Shown: positions 1 to 10,170 of the stretch, piece after piece
Layout of the letters: the number at the start of each line of letters is the position of its first letter
Position numbering within the stretch: the first letter of the stretch is position 1
NCBI GenBank assembly: GCA_049999725.1
Contig: JBNGIS010002111.1
Span: 1 to 34,959, forward strand
Origin: Haplomitrium mnioides
Taxonomy: Eukaryota > Marchantiophyta > Haplomitriopsida > Calobryales
Reading direction: 5' to 3'
DNA: 34,959 nt
The notes under the pieces: model-generated
Told to the model about the DNA's origin: nothing
What the model saw: the letters and a program-made list of their open reading frames with translations, nothing else
Databases searched by the model: none
Position numbers and translations under genes: made by a program

Positions 1-1660
1 AACAGATTTCCTTTAATGATAGCTAGAGTCGTTTTCCTAAATTGGTTTTTTTGGGTAAGAAGAAAATCAAAAGACAGAATTGTGATTTTTGTCATATCAA
101 GTACATCAATATGTAACTTGGATTTGCGTTTCCCTTTTGTTTCTCCTATTTTTTCTCGGAAGTATTGTCCAAGAAATGCATCTTCACCCAAACAAGCAAA
201 CCATTGAACTCGTACTCGTTTCGGGTTTGGAGGATCTTCCTCATCAAATGACAAAACTTTGAGAACTTTGGCAACCCAAAACGGTCTGCTCTTTGGGTCT
301 ATAAACGCAACAACACAAATAAACATTCTAGCTTTCATCTCATGTAGATTGCTAAATTTATGCTTGTATTGAGTATTGTGCGAAAGAGTCTCTTCTCGCG
401 GCCTAGGTGCTCTATCATAGATTGCTTGACGTGTAGAAAGTATTTGCTGTACTGGAGTATCTTCTTCTATTTGTTGAGCATGAAGCTGAGAATCTAGACA
501 AACATTTTAAAAATCATTACAAGTATTTGATTGTTGTGAAGGTGGAAAGGTAAATTTTGCTTCGAGTCGTCATCTTTTATTTTCAAGAATGTAGGCCGCA
601 ATCTCTTGTTGGGCAAGAAAAAAGTCATTCCACTATTGTATATCAAAATTTGTATAGAACTTGTAGCAGTTCTCACTTATGTTGTCACTTATTGAAAATA
701 CCACTTTCTCGACATTCACTTCTCTTTCTTCCTTTTGAGATCATTTGATTTCAGAATATGCCTTGAGAGGAATCAACATTGAACTCAAAATTTCGTTGTC
801 CACTTCAGGTAGGCACTTGAGTTGACAAATACCATCTGCAGGTAGCCAAAATTCATCTATTGAAAATTGTTTGCTCTAAATCTTTGCCTTGGAATCATTT
901 AACTGGAACTTGAATTGTTGATTAAAAGTAATATCATGTATCCTTTGTACCAGAGAAGGACGTTGTTGCAAAAACATTTTGAAATCCTAAGTTTCCAACA
1001 AAAGAGTCATATAAGGTTTAGGATTATAGGATAATTGAACCACCTCGCTAAGACAATACGTTTTGATACGTTTTAAACGTTTCAAGAATCGGCTAAACAT
1101 TTGATTGATTTGATCATGAGTATGGCCAACCATAAGAAATCCCACCTTGATTTTTTGAAAAACATTCTTGGAAATAAGTAGACTAAGATATCCAAACAAG
1201 ATAGAATTCTTATTCTCTCATGTTGTGTTGTCCAACTGAAGATACAAAGTTGGAGGCAACGGGCCTTCAAAGTCACATAATATTTTGTTGAGCACTGTAA
1301 CTTTCAAATTAGAATCGCTTCTCAAGTTTCTGTACGTCAAGAAGACCCTCAAAGAAAGAGCATGATTGAATATTAAAGTACCAACAACATGCACACCCAC
1401 GAAACAATCTTTATCAATGTTTCTTGGTGGCACTAGTCAATGTGGAATAGTAGTTTTCTTCTTATCCATTCCATCAATGACAATTCCCAAGTATTTTTGA
1501 CTATTGACGTAGCATTTTCTTTGATGGTTTGCAAGTTTTGATCTTTCTTTCATTTGTTGGTCACGATGAAGAAACAATTGACAAATATATTTGACTGCAT
1601 CATCACAAAGCACGAAGGACTTAAAACTAGTTCAGTAAAATATATATATCGATACTTGTA
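1..1660 (-). pseudogene. C-terminal part of a DUF7869-type protein pseudogene (runs off the left edge)
   Basis: On the minus strand one frame runs from about 1660 to base 3, interrupted only by stop codons (for example 1437-1439, 1218-1220, 984-986, 876-878, 741-743, 507-509). From 506 to the window edge it is open for about 168 codons. Recognisable blocks in order are IVIDGMD (about 1464-1484), LQLDNTT (about 1221-1241), VGHTHDQ (about 1110-1130) followed by QMFSR, then a late block with PFWVAKVLKV (about 240-285). I recognise this order as the plant/invertebrate DUF7869 family, whose biochemical role is not established. The aspartates in the first three blocks resemble an RNase H-fold nuclease triad, which is my inference. 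The 3' end lies outside the window. It belongs with the N-terminal segment at 2305-4053, separated by a probable intron. No frameshift is needed in this part. It is not translatable as it stands. Confidence 0.6.
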
Positions 1661-2304
1661 GCTTCAAGACACAACCTGAGATGTCAAAAACATCCAAGTC
1701 ATCTTAAACAAATGTTTGAATTTGTTGAAACAAAACACTTTGTAAAAGATTAAAAATAAACTTCACGCAATTTGAAAAAAGGAAAATCTATCTCGAGAAG
1801 AAAAAAACAAGATTTGCAAACAAAGATTACCAGAACACATCTTCTGAGCGTTTAGGATGAGTAGAGACAACAAGTGATCGTATACGCAGATAGGACCAAT
1901 GCAACAACACCAATATCATAGCTTGTTGTGAATGTTGTCGCGACTGGTTTTAAGAGAATCAAGAACAAATCCTATGCATGCATAGGATTTGCGAACAACA
2001 AAAACGTTTTTTTTCAAAATTTTCTTACAACGACTCTTCATTTAAAGGACCAAAAACAAACTTTGTTGCAAGGCTAAGGTTACCACAGCAATGAAATTCA
2101 TTTTCTGGCTTTATTTGACTGGAGACAAGGTTTAAATTGAAATATAAAACAACAGAGTCTATATGAGCATATACACTCCTCTCACAACTCAACCTCCTAA
2201 GAATTATTTGACTCAAATCTTCTTTGCTAAATAACTTCCCAAAAAAAAATCTTTTAGCTGTAAGTTGAGAAAACATAACATCTCTACAACTAGGCTTTGA
2301 GTCT
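1661..2304 (-). other. Probable intron of the DUF7869-type pseudogene
   Basis: Between the cysteine-pair block ending near 2305 and the IDGMD-containing exon, the minus strand shows no conserved protein pattern, though an open stretch of 83 codons exists at 2025-2276. A possible acceptor, GATGCAG, lies near 1596-1602 on the minus strand, which would put the real exon start a little inside the downstream segment. The interval contains a 26-bp perfect palindrome at 1966-1991. The donor site could not be fixed. Confidence 0.35.
1966..1991. repeat. 26-bp perfect palindrome
   Basis: The sequence centred between 1978 and 1979 equals its own reverse complement over 26 bases; the centre reads CCTATGCATGCATAGG. 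The ATGC..GCAT core links it to the palindromic repeat family seen at 3783, 4948, 7041 and 8471. It lies in the probable intron of the DUF7869-type pseudogene. Confidence 0.9.
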
Positions 2305-4053
2305 AGAGAAAAAATGATAGATTAGCCAAATGTGTCAAAAGAAAAGAAAATTTGCTACCTTTGTCGGACTTCAAGACAAATTTTTCTCACAAAGATTTTA
2401 TTTCTTTGCATGTTTCACAAACAACAAATCTATTGTGTTTTTGAATTTCTACATTTGGAAAATGAGTTCTCTAATGTTTTGTAAAACCCAAGAAACTAAG
2501 AATACAATGGAGATCTTTCTCTTTCAAATAATTTGTGTAGTAGTCATAAACTTCCCATTTTGTAAAATTATCATACAAGTTGTACACTTTGTGAGTGGGC
2601 ATTCTCTTGCAATGTCCTTGGAAAAATTATCAATCCAATCACGCACAAAACCTCCTTTAGCACACAGTTCTCGTTCTCCAAAAATGCCTCTAGGATCTAC
2701 ATTTTTGAGATTTTGAATCCTTTGGATTCTATCATTCCCTACTACTAATATTATTTTGAAGGCTCTTCTATAGACAAAGTTACTGCCAAGCAGTGTAAAC
2801 TTATTTTAAGCACCAAAGTTTTTTCTTAGTATTCCCTACTGTAGTGTGATATCTCGATTCTTCATTCTTTGTCGAAAGTACGTTTCTCTCACAGTTTTCA
2901 AGAAATTTGTCTTGCAGAACGACAAGCAATTATTTCGACAACAAGAAATTCTCTTCAATTTAGAAATGGATAATAGATCGAGATTTTTCTTCACAAAGCT
3001 CTCGTCATGATGGACTTTCCGTAAAGAATTTTTGCGTAAAGTGTTTACCCATTTGGGTTTTAGCCCAAACTAAGAATTCTTATATTGTGTTGGACGATTC
3101 AGCCCATAAGCGTATCCAACAATAGGAGATAATTCATTTTGAAGATCTTGGTCATCATTGTAAGCATTGTTTGTTCCATCGCAAAATATTTTTGAGAGAT
3201 GAATTTCTTCTTGGGGATTAGGAGAATTGCTCCATTCCGAAACCGAATCTTGATCAATATCTTTGTTAGAAAGAAATGTTTTTTGTACTACAATCGGTGC
3301 CCTTGGCGATAACTCCAAAGAAATGTTGATTAATTGAGACTCTTTACTAGAATCGTTTTCCAAACTATTGTCTGAAGACTCATCCAAAAGATCTCATTTT
3401 TTTTCAGATGTCCCAATCTATTTGCGAGGTGCAACTTGAAGCAAAATCAGCCGTTGCTTGAGTGGTGCCATTGGGGAGAGTAGCTCATCTCCAAAATTAA
3501 AACTGTCCACAGATTGTATGCTCTTCGTGTTTTGAATAGACACACTTGTATCATGAATATTGAGGTCTCCTTCAGATGTGAACGAAGAAAGGTTTACAAC
3601 CGTTCGAAATCTTTGTGTTGAATATTTGTTTACAGATATTTTGGAATACTTAGAAGAAAGATTCAACTTTGACCGCTTGATAGGCAACAAAGATCTTTTG
3701 TTGGGTGAAGACTGTTTCTTTAATTCTCTGCAAGCACTGACATCCCTGTTTGATCTTTTGCGCGTAAGTTGTTCAGTCATTAATCCTATGTGCAAATTGG
3801 ATTCACTCCTTGACCTTATGCACGCATAGGGTTGAGTCTCTGATCCTATGCGCGCATGGAGTTCACCTTCTCAATCTTTCTGGGCGGAGCTATTTGATTC
3901 AATAGAAGTAATATTTTTCCCCAATATACTCGCCATCATACTTGACGCTTTTGGTACTCCTTTGCTTAACTCCCAAAAATTGGCATTTGAACTCATCTCA
4001 AACTGCATCTCAAAAGTAACACTTTTCTGTGAAGATGAATCTTGAAATTCTAA
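2305..4053 (-). pseudogene. N-terminal part of the DUF7869-type protein pseudogene
   Basis: A minus-strand frame runs from about 4053 to about 2580 with internal stops only; the first in-frame ATG is at 4006-4008. It then continues in another frame from about 2578 to 2305, so one frameshift lies near 2580. The first 300 or so codons are polar, rich in Ser, Asn and Lys, and low in complexity. A Cys-rich block starting CCRNNC (about 2925-2943) follows, then a block with RECPLTK, then WEVYDYYTNYLKE (about 2520-2560) and VCETCKEI (about 2400-2421), a second cysteine pair. This order of Cys-rich block, tryptophan block and CxxC block is what I expect upstream of the IDGMD domain in DUF7869 proteins. 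The stops are of TAG, TGA and TAA type. The polar N-terminus contains three 30-bp palindromic repeat units. Confidence 0.55.
3783..3872. repeat. Three 30-bp units of the palindromic ATGCGCGCAT repeat, in coding frame
   Basis: Three consecutive 30-base units begin CCTATGTGCA, CTTATGCACG and CCTATGCGCG. Each has the TATGCRCGCATRG core seen elsewhere in the window as a palindrome. They lie inside the reading frame of the minus-strand pseudogene, where each unit equals ten codons (HARIGS, YACIRS and HIGL type words). A unit of exactly ten codons keeps the frame. Confidence 0.7.
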
Positions 4054-4080
4054 TCTTTAAAAACTCTAGCCATTGAAAAG

Positions 4081-4521
4081 GCTTTCTAAAAATCAACTAC
4101 TCCAAGGAATTATTTTGACAAATATTATAAACCTCTTACAACACTCTCAAAGGATAAATTTTTGTCGTTTTTTTTGCAAAATGACAAAATTAGGAACTTT
4201 TTGTGAAGAAAATGAAAAAAAAGAAATTTGAAAGACTAAAACAAGCAATGCTTTATATAAGAACTTTTTTTTGGCACCAGACAAGCCTACGTGTCAAGAG
4301 CTTCGCAAATCAATTTTTGGTGAGAAAAGGCGTTTTTTAAAATTTAGCTATAAATGGAGTGCCGGTGGAAAGTTTCTTTTCATTGTCTTGAGTTCGGTTT
4401 TTGCTTTCTGGTTATTGTTATTTTTGCATTTACTTAGTTTTTTTTCATTTCCAGCCTTTAGTGATTTCTGAACTTTTGTTCATTACATTGTTTTACTCCA
4501 AATAGACTTTTTTTTATTATC
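4081..4521. promoter_or_regulatory. Divergent intergenic region with TATA-like box
   Basis: About 450 AT-rich bases separate the 5' ends of the two divergent pseudogenes. TTATATAAG at 4253-4261 is a near-symmetric TATA-like box that could serve either direction. No other regulatory motif was recognised. A short open stretch (4271-4471) has low-complexity hydrophobic coding and is not believed to be a gene. Confidence 0.4.
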
Positions 4522-4947
4522 TTGAGAATGCCATCGCAAGGAATTGTTTCCCGCCCTCCTCAATCAAAGCCATATAGGTATTCAAATGTTATGAAGGCTC
4601 TAGAACCTACAAGATTGGAGTGGAAATGGCTAGTAAATTACTGTTCTTTGAAAGACCCCGATCAACATCTTTACTTTTTTGTCGGTAAAGGTGAAAAATT
4701 CAATTTGGGTCTACTGGTCTAAATTACTATGATCTGAGAGGGAAAGAAAGCCAACATCGAGCTGTTTTTGCAAGCCCAAGACTCAATTACCCTGTATTGT
4801 ATAAATTGCAAGCGATTTGATTTTTCCGAGTACAAGGAGAGAGACATTTTTGCTGCGCATCTTCAGCCCTCAAGGGAAGATGGCAAGATAAATTATGAAA
4901 TCCTTTTTCTTTTGTTTCTCTTTTTACTGAGTTGTAGCTCGCAGAGA

Positions 4948-5433
4948 GTCCATGCAAGCATAGAGATCGACCTAAGGTCCATGCACACATAGACTCCCAA
5001 GTCCAAGCGCGCATGGACTCCAATCTCCATGCGCACATGGACTTCGGAGTCCAAGAAAGCTTGGACTCCCATGTCCAGGTGGGCTTGGACGATGGGAGTA
5101 CATGCAAGCATAACCTAGGGTTCCTGCGCGTAGGGACTCCCAAGTCCATGCGCACATGGAGATCTTTGTCTATGCGCGCATGGACAAAGGGAGTCCATGC
5201 GAGCATAGAGACCCGAGGTCCATGCACGCATGGATTCTCACATCCAAACACGTCTAGAGATTGAAGTCCAAGCACGTCTGGACTTGGGAGTCCATGTGTG
5301 CATAGACCCTGGGTCTCCATGCTCGTCTGGACTCTCTTTGTCCATGCGAACATGGACTCCCATCGTCCATGCGCGCATGGACTCCATTGTTCACTACACG
5401 CTTGGTATGTTATTAAAATCCATGCGCGATGTG
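4948..5433. repeat. Palindromic 24-bp minisatellite, array 1 (about 20 units)
   Basis: Each unit is an 18-base palindrome related to GTCCATGCGCGCATGGAC followed by a spacer of about 6 bases, so the period is 24 with occasional 25-26. About 20 units can be counted; the perfect palindrome is at 5365-5382. Most units differ from it at two to five positions, often on one arm only. Because the unit is eight codons and has few stops, both strands stay open for long stretches here, giving spurious reading frames. The array lies between the first and second exon remnants of the methyltransferase-like pseudogene. Confidence 0.9.
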
Positions 5434-7040
5434 AATGTTGAGTCTTACACTTTTATTTATACCTCATTTTTTTTTGTCTTTATTTTCAATTCACTCAATT
5501 TCTGGCCGATTATGTGGACGGCTACAAAAACACAAAGCATGTCAAGTGGGATTTCATCAAACTTGCCATTCAAATCAAGATTTTGAAGCCCAAGAAGGGC
5601 GTCAATATTCAAGCATTGGTGCTGCATCAGAGTGCGACAACATTCTCAATTCACAGGGCAGACCCATCTAGTCGCCAGAGCTAGCTGAGGCTCTGAAAAA
5701 GAAGAAACCAGCTGCAAAAAAGAAAAAACTTGCACTAGCACCCGTTATTGAGGAGGAGCAAGCCCCCTCAAAATCAGAAGCAAAGTCTACTTCTTTTGCC
5801 CCATCATCTTCATCACCAAGCAACTTAGGGCAAGACTCGGAGCCAGAGCCGGAGCCAGTTCAGGCTTCTACATCTCAATCAAAAAGGCAATCCCACAAGG
5901 GGTTGCGTAATTTTCAAGAAAGGGAACATGTGAATTTTCAAACAGTGTCTGAGGAGGACAAGAATAAGATAAAGGAGTATGCGATCCAGCATTGCAGAGT
6001 TCGTGAAGAAACATTCACAATAAGGCTGGAAAATTTGAATCTACCCAAGCTTGGAATGGACAATTGGGGTCCATTCCATATTAGAAGATTGAATGAGGAT
6101 TTCCTTGAGCTTTTGGCGCAAAGAATGCTCACCAACAAGTATGAGCAAAGTTTTTTTATAGTGGTGGTTGACCCAAAGTGTGGTTTGAAGGACAAGTCAT
6201 AGTTTGGCATCAGAAACCTTGACAAGTATCGTTATGAGATTGCGAGAGGCAATCACAGTGCTGCAACAAGGCAACTACTAATCACGAAATATGGAGCAAA
6301 GAACCATGCTCTATCGCTCTGCAATTGTTATGTCTACATAGGCCTCACACCAATAGAGGCCCGTATTTTTGCTATCGATGACAATTACAACCATAGATAT
6401 AGGTTGGAAATGACCTCTATTCAAAAGGTCGAGCATTGGCATCAAAGATTTGTGGAGAGTGAGATGGTTTCATCCCAAAAATAAAAAGATAGCTATTTCT
6501 AGAGACCTTGGAGATCAAACCCAAGTCGACTCTTGAGAAGATAGTCATCTCTCAAGACAACTAGTTCCAACTAGCGTTCAAAAGTGGTGAGCTCTGGGAT
6601 TTACAATAGAGCATATTTTCAATGTGGGGGAAAAAATATAGTGAAGGCTCAGAAACCTAAGGACAAGGGGTCGTTGAAAATGGAGGACATGAAGTGGATA
6701 CCTTGGAGGTCCATTCAGGGTCTTTCCAATAAGGTGAAGATTTCAGTTTTGAAGCGGGTGGAAGCTGGAGAGCTTTCAATAGACGAGATGTCTAGGAAGG
6801 TAGAGAGATAGAAAGTTTTGGCAGTAATGGTGGAAAGTTTTTGTTCTAAAGTGCATTGCAGTACATGGAAGGAGGCAAGAGAGGAGAGATGGCCTTGTTC
6901 AAGATGTTCAAGATGGCCTTGTTTTATTCAAGCTTCGAGAAGCTTTTGGTAAGTTCTTCCTTTCACACCACATTCATTTCTTTGTAGCTGCATTGAATTT
7001 TTTTGTGAATTATCCTTTGTTTAAAAAAGAAACGTTTAGG

Positions 7041-7209
7041 GTCCATGCGAGCATAGACTTTGCAGTTCATGCACGCTTTGACTTTTAAAGTCCATGTTCG
7101 TTTGAACACCAAAGTCCATGCGCGCATGGACTTCGCAGTCCAAGCAAGCATGGACAACAAAGTTCATGCGCACATGGACATTGAAGTCTATGCGCGCACG
7201 AAAGTGAGT
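7041..7209. repeat. Palindromic 24-bp minisatellite, array 2 (7 units)
   Basis: Seven units of the same family as array 1, starting at 7041, 7065, 7090, 7114, 7138, 7162 and 7186. The palindrome around 7114-7131 extends to 22 perfect bases (7112-7133). The array sits between the exon remnants ending near 6960 and starting near 7270 of the plus-strand pseudogene, again in a probable intron. Confidence 0.9.
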
Positions 7210-7839
7210 GTCGTTCTCTATCTTAAAAATGTTTTTTTATCTCTGTCTAATGTTTTTTGTTTTGTTTTTGTGCAAGGGGAAAAAAATTTTAAACAACAGT
7301 TGACAAAAAAATTGACAGCAGCTGCGAAAGGTCGAAAAAAATCAGGGGTCGAAGAAGCCTCTGAAGGTCAGGACTAGCCTCCAACCTTAGTCTTATATCC
7401 TCCTGCTTTTTTTCTCTACTGCCAAAATGCTAGAGAGTGGAAAGCACGACAACAAAGCGATGCTGCCACTCTCACAATTGAAGGAGTTGTGAGAGACAAG
7501 AAAGAAGATTTAATGTTCTATGTCGATGGTCTTAACGTGGTATTTCATCAAGTCCACGGGAGGGCCAACGGTCGACAATTGAAGGGCCTTGTAAAACCTA
7601 AGTGTTTTACTTTGGCTATTGCTGATATTCCTTACGGTTACAACCTTAAGGAATGTAACCATGATGACTTTGAACCTTTTTCAAAAGATGACATTTTTGA
7701 CATGGTATCATCTTTTGCAACAATTACAACTTTGGACTTTTGGTCTTTTGTTATTATTCATTCATCGTAGCAATTTGGCATCGTTATGGATACTCTTTTG
7801 GAAGTCTGTTGTGTAATCGACACCACGATCTGGGAAGTT

Positions 7840-7963
7840 ATTCTTTGATTTTTTGTTTTTGATTTATTTATTTTTTTTTTTTTTGCTTCTCTTGCATTTT
7901 AGTTGCAATGTTTGATTTGTTTGCTTTTCTTTTTATAGAGACATGCCTTGTCTTTGTTTTAAA
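7840..7963 (+). other. T-rich probable intron of the methyltransferase-like pseudogene
   Basis: This stretch is T-rich, with a run of 15 or more T at about 7866-7884, and ends in TTTTTATAG near 7930-7940, which would suit an acceptor site. No protein pattern is seen until about 8025. Confidence 0.35.
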
Positions 7964-8271
7964 GCTAATGCAAAATTGCATCGCCATTGAAATATGATAG
8001 ACGTTAGTCTATCTTCATTCCTCAGAGGGTTTTGACACCAGCTTCTTTGCCATCCGATGTGACTAAGTAACAGATAGTTTATGCATACCACAAAGAACCT
8101 CTTCCTCCTGGCACTGCAGGTGCTACTGGCGACTCTATTGCAATATGTGGGACTGGAAAGTCTCGCCAGGACTCTCTAGCGGCTGCAAATGCTTAGCCTT
8201 TGGATTTAGATGAGACCATTCCTCCCGAGGAGGATAGAGTCTGAGGATCTGTTTGAACAAATTGTATTATT

Positions 8272-8277
8272 AATAAA
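8272..8277 (+). terminator. Polyadenylation signal AATAAA of the methyltransferase-like pseudogene
   Basis: AATAAA lies 28 bases after the final TGA (8242-8244) of the last exon remnant. It is followed by a T-run and a T-rich stretch. The order stop, AATAAA, T-rich DNA supports this as the 3' end of the gene. Confidence 0.5.
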
Positions 8278-8387
8278 GTATTTTTTTTACAAAGTTTTAT
8301 TTGCCAAAATTTCATCTTGTTGCACTCTCAATCCATTTCAACTCCTTTTATCTTGATTCAATTTGGTGCACCTAAAAATGGTTTGAG

Positions 8388-8470
8388 TAAGTTGTTAGTC
8401 TAAGAATGGTTTGAAGTCAATTGCTAATCTAACAATGATTGGAGTCAATTGCTAATCTAAGAATGGTTCG
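8388..8470. repeat. Three degenerate 28-29-bp direct repeats
   Basis: Three consecutive units share the words GCTAATCTAA and AATGGTT with small changes. They run directly into the 37-bp array that starts at 8471. Confidence 0.7.
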
Positions 8471-8768
8471 GAGTCCATGTGCGCATAATCTTTAAGGTTA
8501 TTGTTCAGAGTCCCTGCATGTATAAGCCAAAGGGTTCTTGTTCAAAGTCTATGTGTGCATAAGCTGTAGGGTTCTTGTCTTGAATCTTGGTGTGCAAAGG
8601 CTCTAGGGTTCTAGTTCAAAGTCCATGCGTGCATAGCTTTATTGTTCTTGTTCGGAGTCTAAGCACACATATGCTTTAGGATTCTCGTTCAGAGTCTATG
8701 TGTGCATAGGCTTAAAGGTTCTAGTTTGGAGTCTATGCTTGCTTAGGATTTAATAGCTATGATGCTCA
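8471..8768. repeat. 37-bp tandem repeat, eight units, related to the palindromic family
   Basis: Units start at 8471, 8508, 8545, 8582, 8619, 8655, 8692 and 8729. Each begins with a GAGTCTATGTGTGCATA-like half resembling the palindromic core, followed by a GGCTTTAGGGTTCTTGTTCA-like half. Units differ from one another at several positions. The array lies about 200 bases beyond the AATAAA of the plus-strand pseudogene. Confidence 0.9.
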
Positions 8769-9469
8769 AAGTCTGGTTCAAAGTTCGTACCCAACTAGAC
8801 ATTCATGTTTTCCTGCAATTTTTGTTCATATAAAGATATATGCTTTATTTTATTTTTGATGAATTTAGTGTATTCACTATAGAGTGAGGTTTTAATAAAA
8901 TATTTCAATAATCAAAATGCTTGTTTTCTAGGGTGTTTATTATAGAGAAATGTTTAAAATATAGTCTCAATGTAAAATATGCAAATCGTGTTTCTTAAAA
9001 ATGATTTTCTTTACGAAAAAAAGATCACAACTCTAAAATTGATGTTTTTCAATACCATATCACCAAAAACAATATTTGCAACTACAAAGTGAAACATGAA
9101 CTAAGTAGCGGTTCTTGGTTCAAAGTAGCGGCTATTTTTGCTAGTGTACAAAAAACTTATAGAGCTTTGTCATGTTACAGTAAGAGAAGATGTGATGTTC
9201 ATCCTCCAATGACTTGTAAGGTAGACTAGAGGAAATTGGTCTCATACATTTTCTATCCATTTTGAACGATTTAGCTATTACACATCTATATTGTGCTAGT
9301 TTTCTAAAAGTTTTATGCGAGTATATATGAAGTATTGTTGGTAAGGTAGCATTTGATTATTTATGATAGAGTGGTGTTGAACAATTTGGTGTATTTATTT
9401 GTGTGATAAACTACATTGTAGAACTGATGCATGTCAATGAAGTTAGATGTTGACAGATGATGTGCTAGT

Positions 9470-10170
9470 GTGATGCCCAAGGATTTTACAAGAGCCTCTA
9501 TATTGAGTTCCCACTTTTGGAGTTATTTCTTGCATTGGATGTTGCAATATTTCAAATATAAGGTTGTGCTATTTATAAGAAAATAGAGAGGAGTGAAGGA
9601 AGTGGTAGTGAATCACTTTTAAGGTTGAGATAAGAATACTTGTCTTCGAAATCACTTTTAAGTAGAGAGTCACTTATAGGGTTGAAATTAGAAGTGACTT
9701 GTAAGTGAAGAAAGAGGGATGATACCCTCCTCTCTTATATAAATAGAAGGGTTTCTTAGCCCCACTTCTCATTTTGGAGTTCCTCTCAATTTGGTTTGGC
9801 TCTTTGGTTGTTTGGCTTTGGCTAGCACTCTTGGCTTTGGTTTTCTTATTGGCCTTGAGATGTGTAGCTCTATTAGAGCTATCTTGAAGTGTTACCTACT
9901 TGGAAGTTGGTCTTTGAGTTCTTTTGCATATGTTGTTTCAATTGGGTGCTAAAAGGTATAGAGTGATGAACCTCTCACCCAATATCTCTCTCTTCTTGTA
10001 GTATAGTGGAGCTATATCTCTTTCCAAAGTGAATATAGAATGTTTTATCATTGTAAAAAGGATGTATGTACCCTCTTTACAGTGCAATCACAAGGTGAGT
10101 ACTAGAGTAGAAGAGAGGCAAAGTTTTTCAATCAAATATAACATTAGTTTTCAAGTCCATAATAATTTGT
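9470..10170 (+). other. Possible LTR-derived segment with TATA box
   Basis: A good TATA-like box, TATATAAATAG (9736-9746), is preceded by several short direct repeats around AATCACTTTTAAG (9610-9720), as in some copia U3 regions. A C/T-rich leader-like stretch follows, then a GT/A-rich segment near 10000-10160. No clear TG...CA ends, target duplication or second copy was found, so a solo LTR is only one possibility. Confidence 0.25.

Larger units (their letters stand above)
4528..8244 (+). pseudogene. Pseudogene of a multi-exon DIPY-motif (DPPY-like) methyltransferase-type protein
   Basis: Plausible exon remnants are 4528-4887 (from ATG 4528; contains CINCKRFDFSEY), about 5505-6960, about 7270-7815 and about 8025-8244. 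The second holds a KKKKPAAKKKKL basic stretch, an acidic/Pro-rich linker (about 5690-5880), a globular part to about 6480 and a block with RVEAGELSIDEMSRK and STWKEARE. The third has QNAREWKARQ, DGLNVVFHQVHGR and ADIPYGYN (7618-7641). DIPYG resembles the DPPY catalytic motif of amino-group DNA methyltransferases, and the later YHKEPLPPG block fits the C-terminal part of such a fold; this assignment is pattern recognition only. Frameshifts occur near 5660, 6480, 6640 and 7415. In-frame stops include 4720-4722, 5669-5671, 6200-6202 and 7768-7770. The final TGA (8242-8244) is followed by AATAAA. Two palindromic arrays sit in the inferred introns. Confidence 0.45.

Noticed and set aside
2330-2716. 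128-codon plus-strand open frame
   Set aside because: Opposite the Cys-rich and tryptophan blocks of the minus-strand pseudogene; no pattern of its own.
4787-5353. 188-codon minus-strand open frame over palindromic array 1
   Set aside because: It is a by-product of 24-bp repeats whose unit has few stops on either strand; plus-strand frames are open here too. No family pattern is seen.
4948-5433. CRISPR-like array
   Set aside because: Repeats are palindromic, variable and separated by only about 6 bases, in a plant-like context; no unique spacers.
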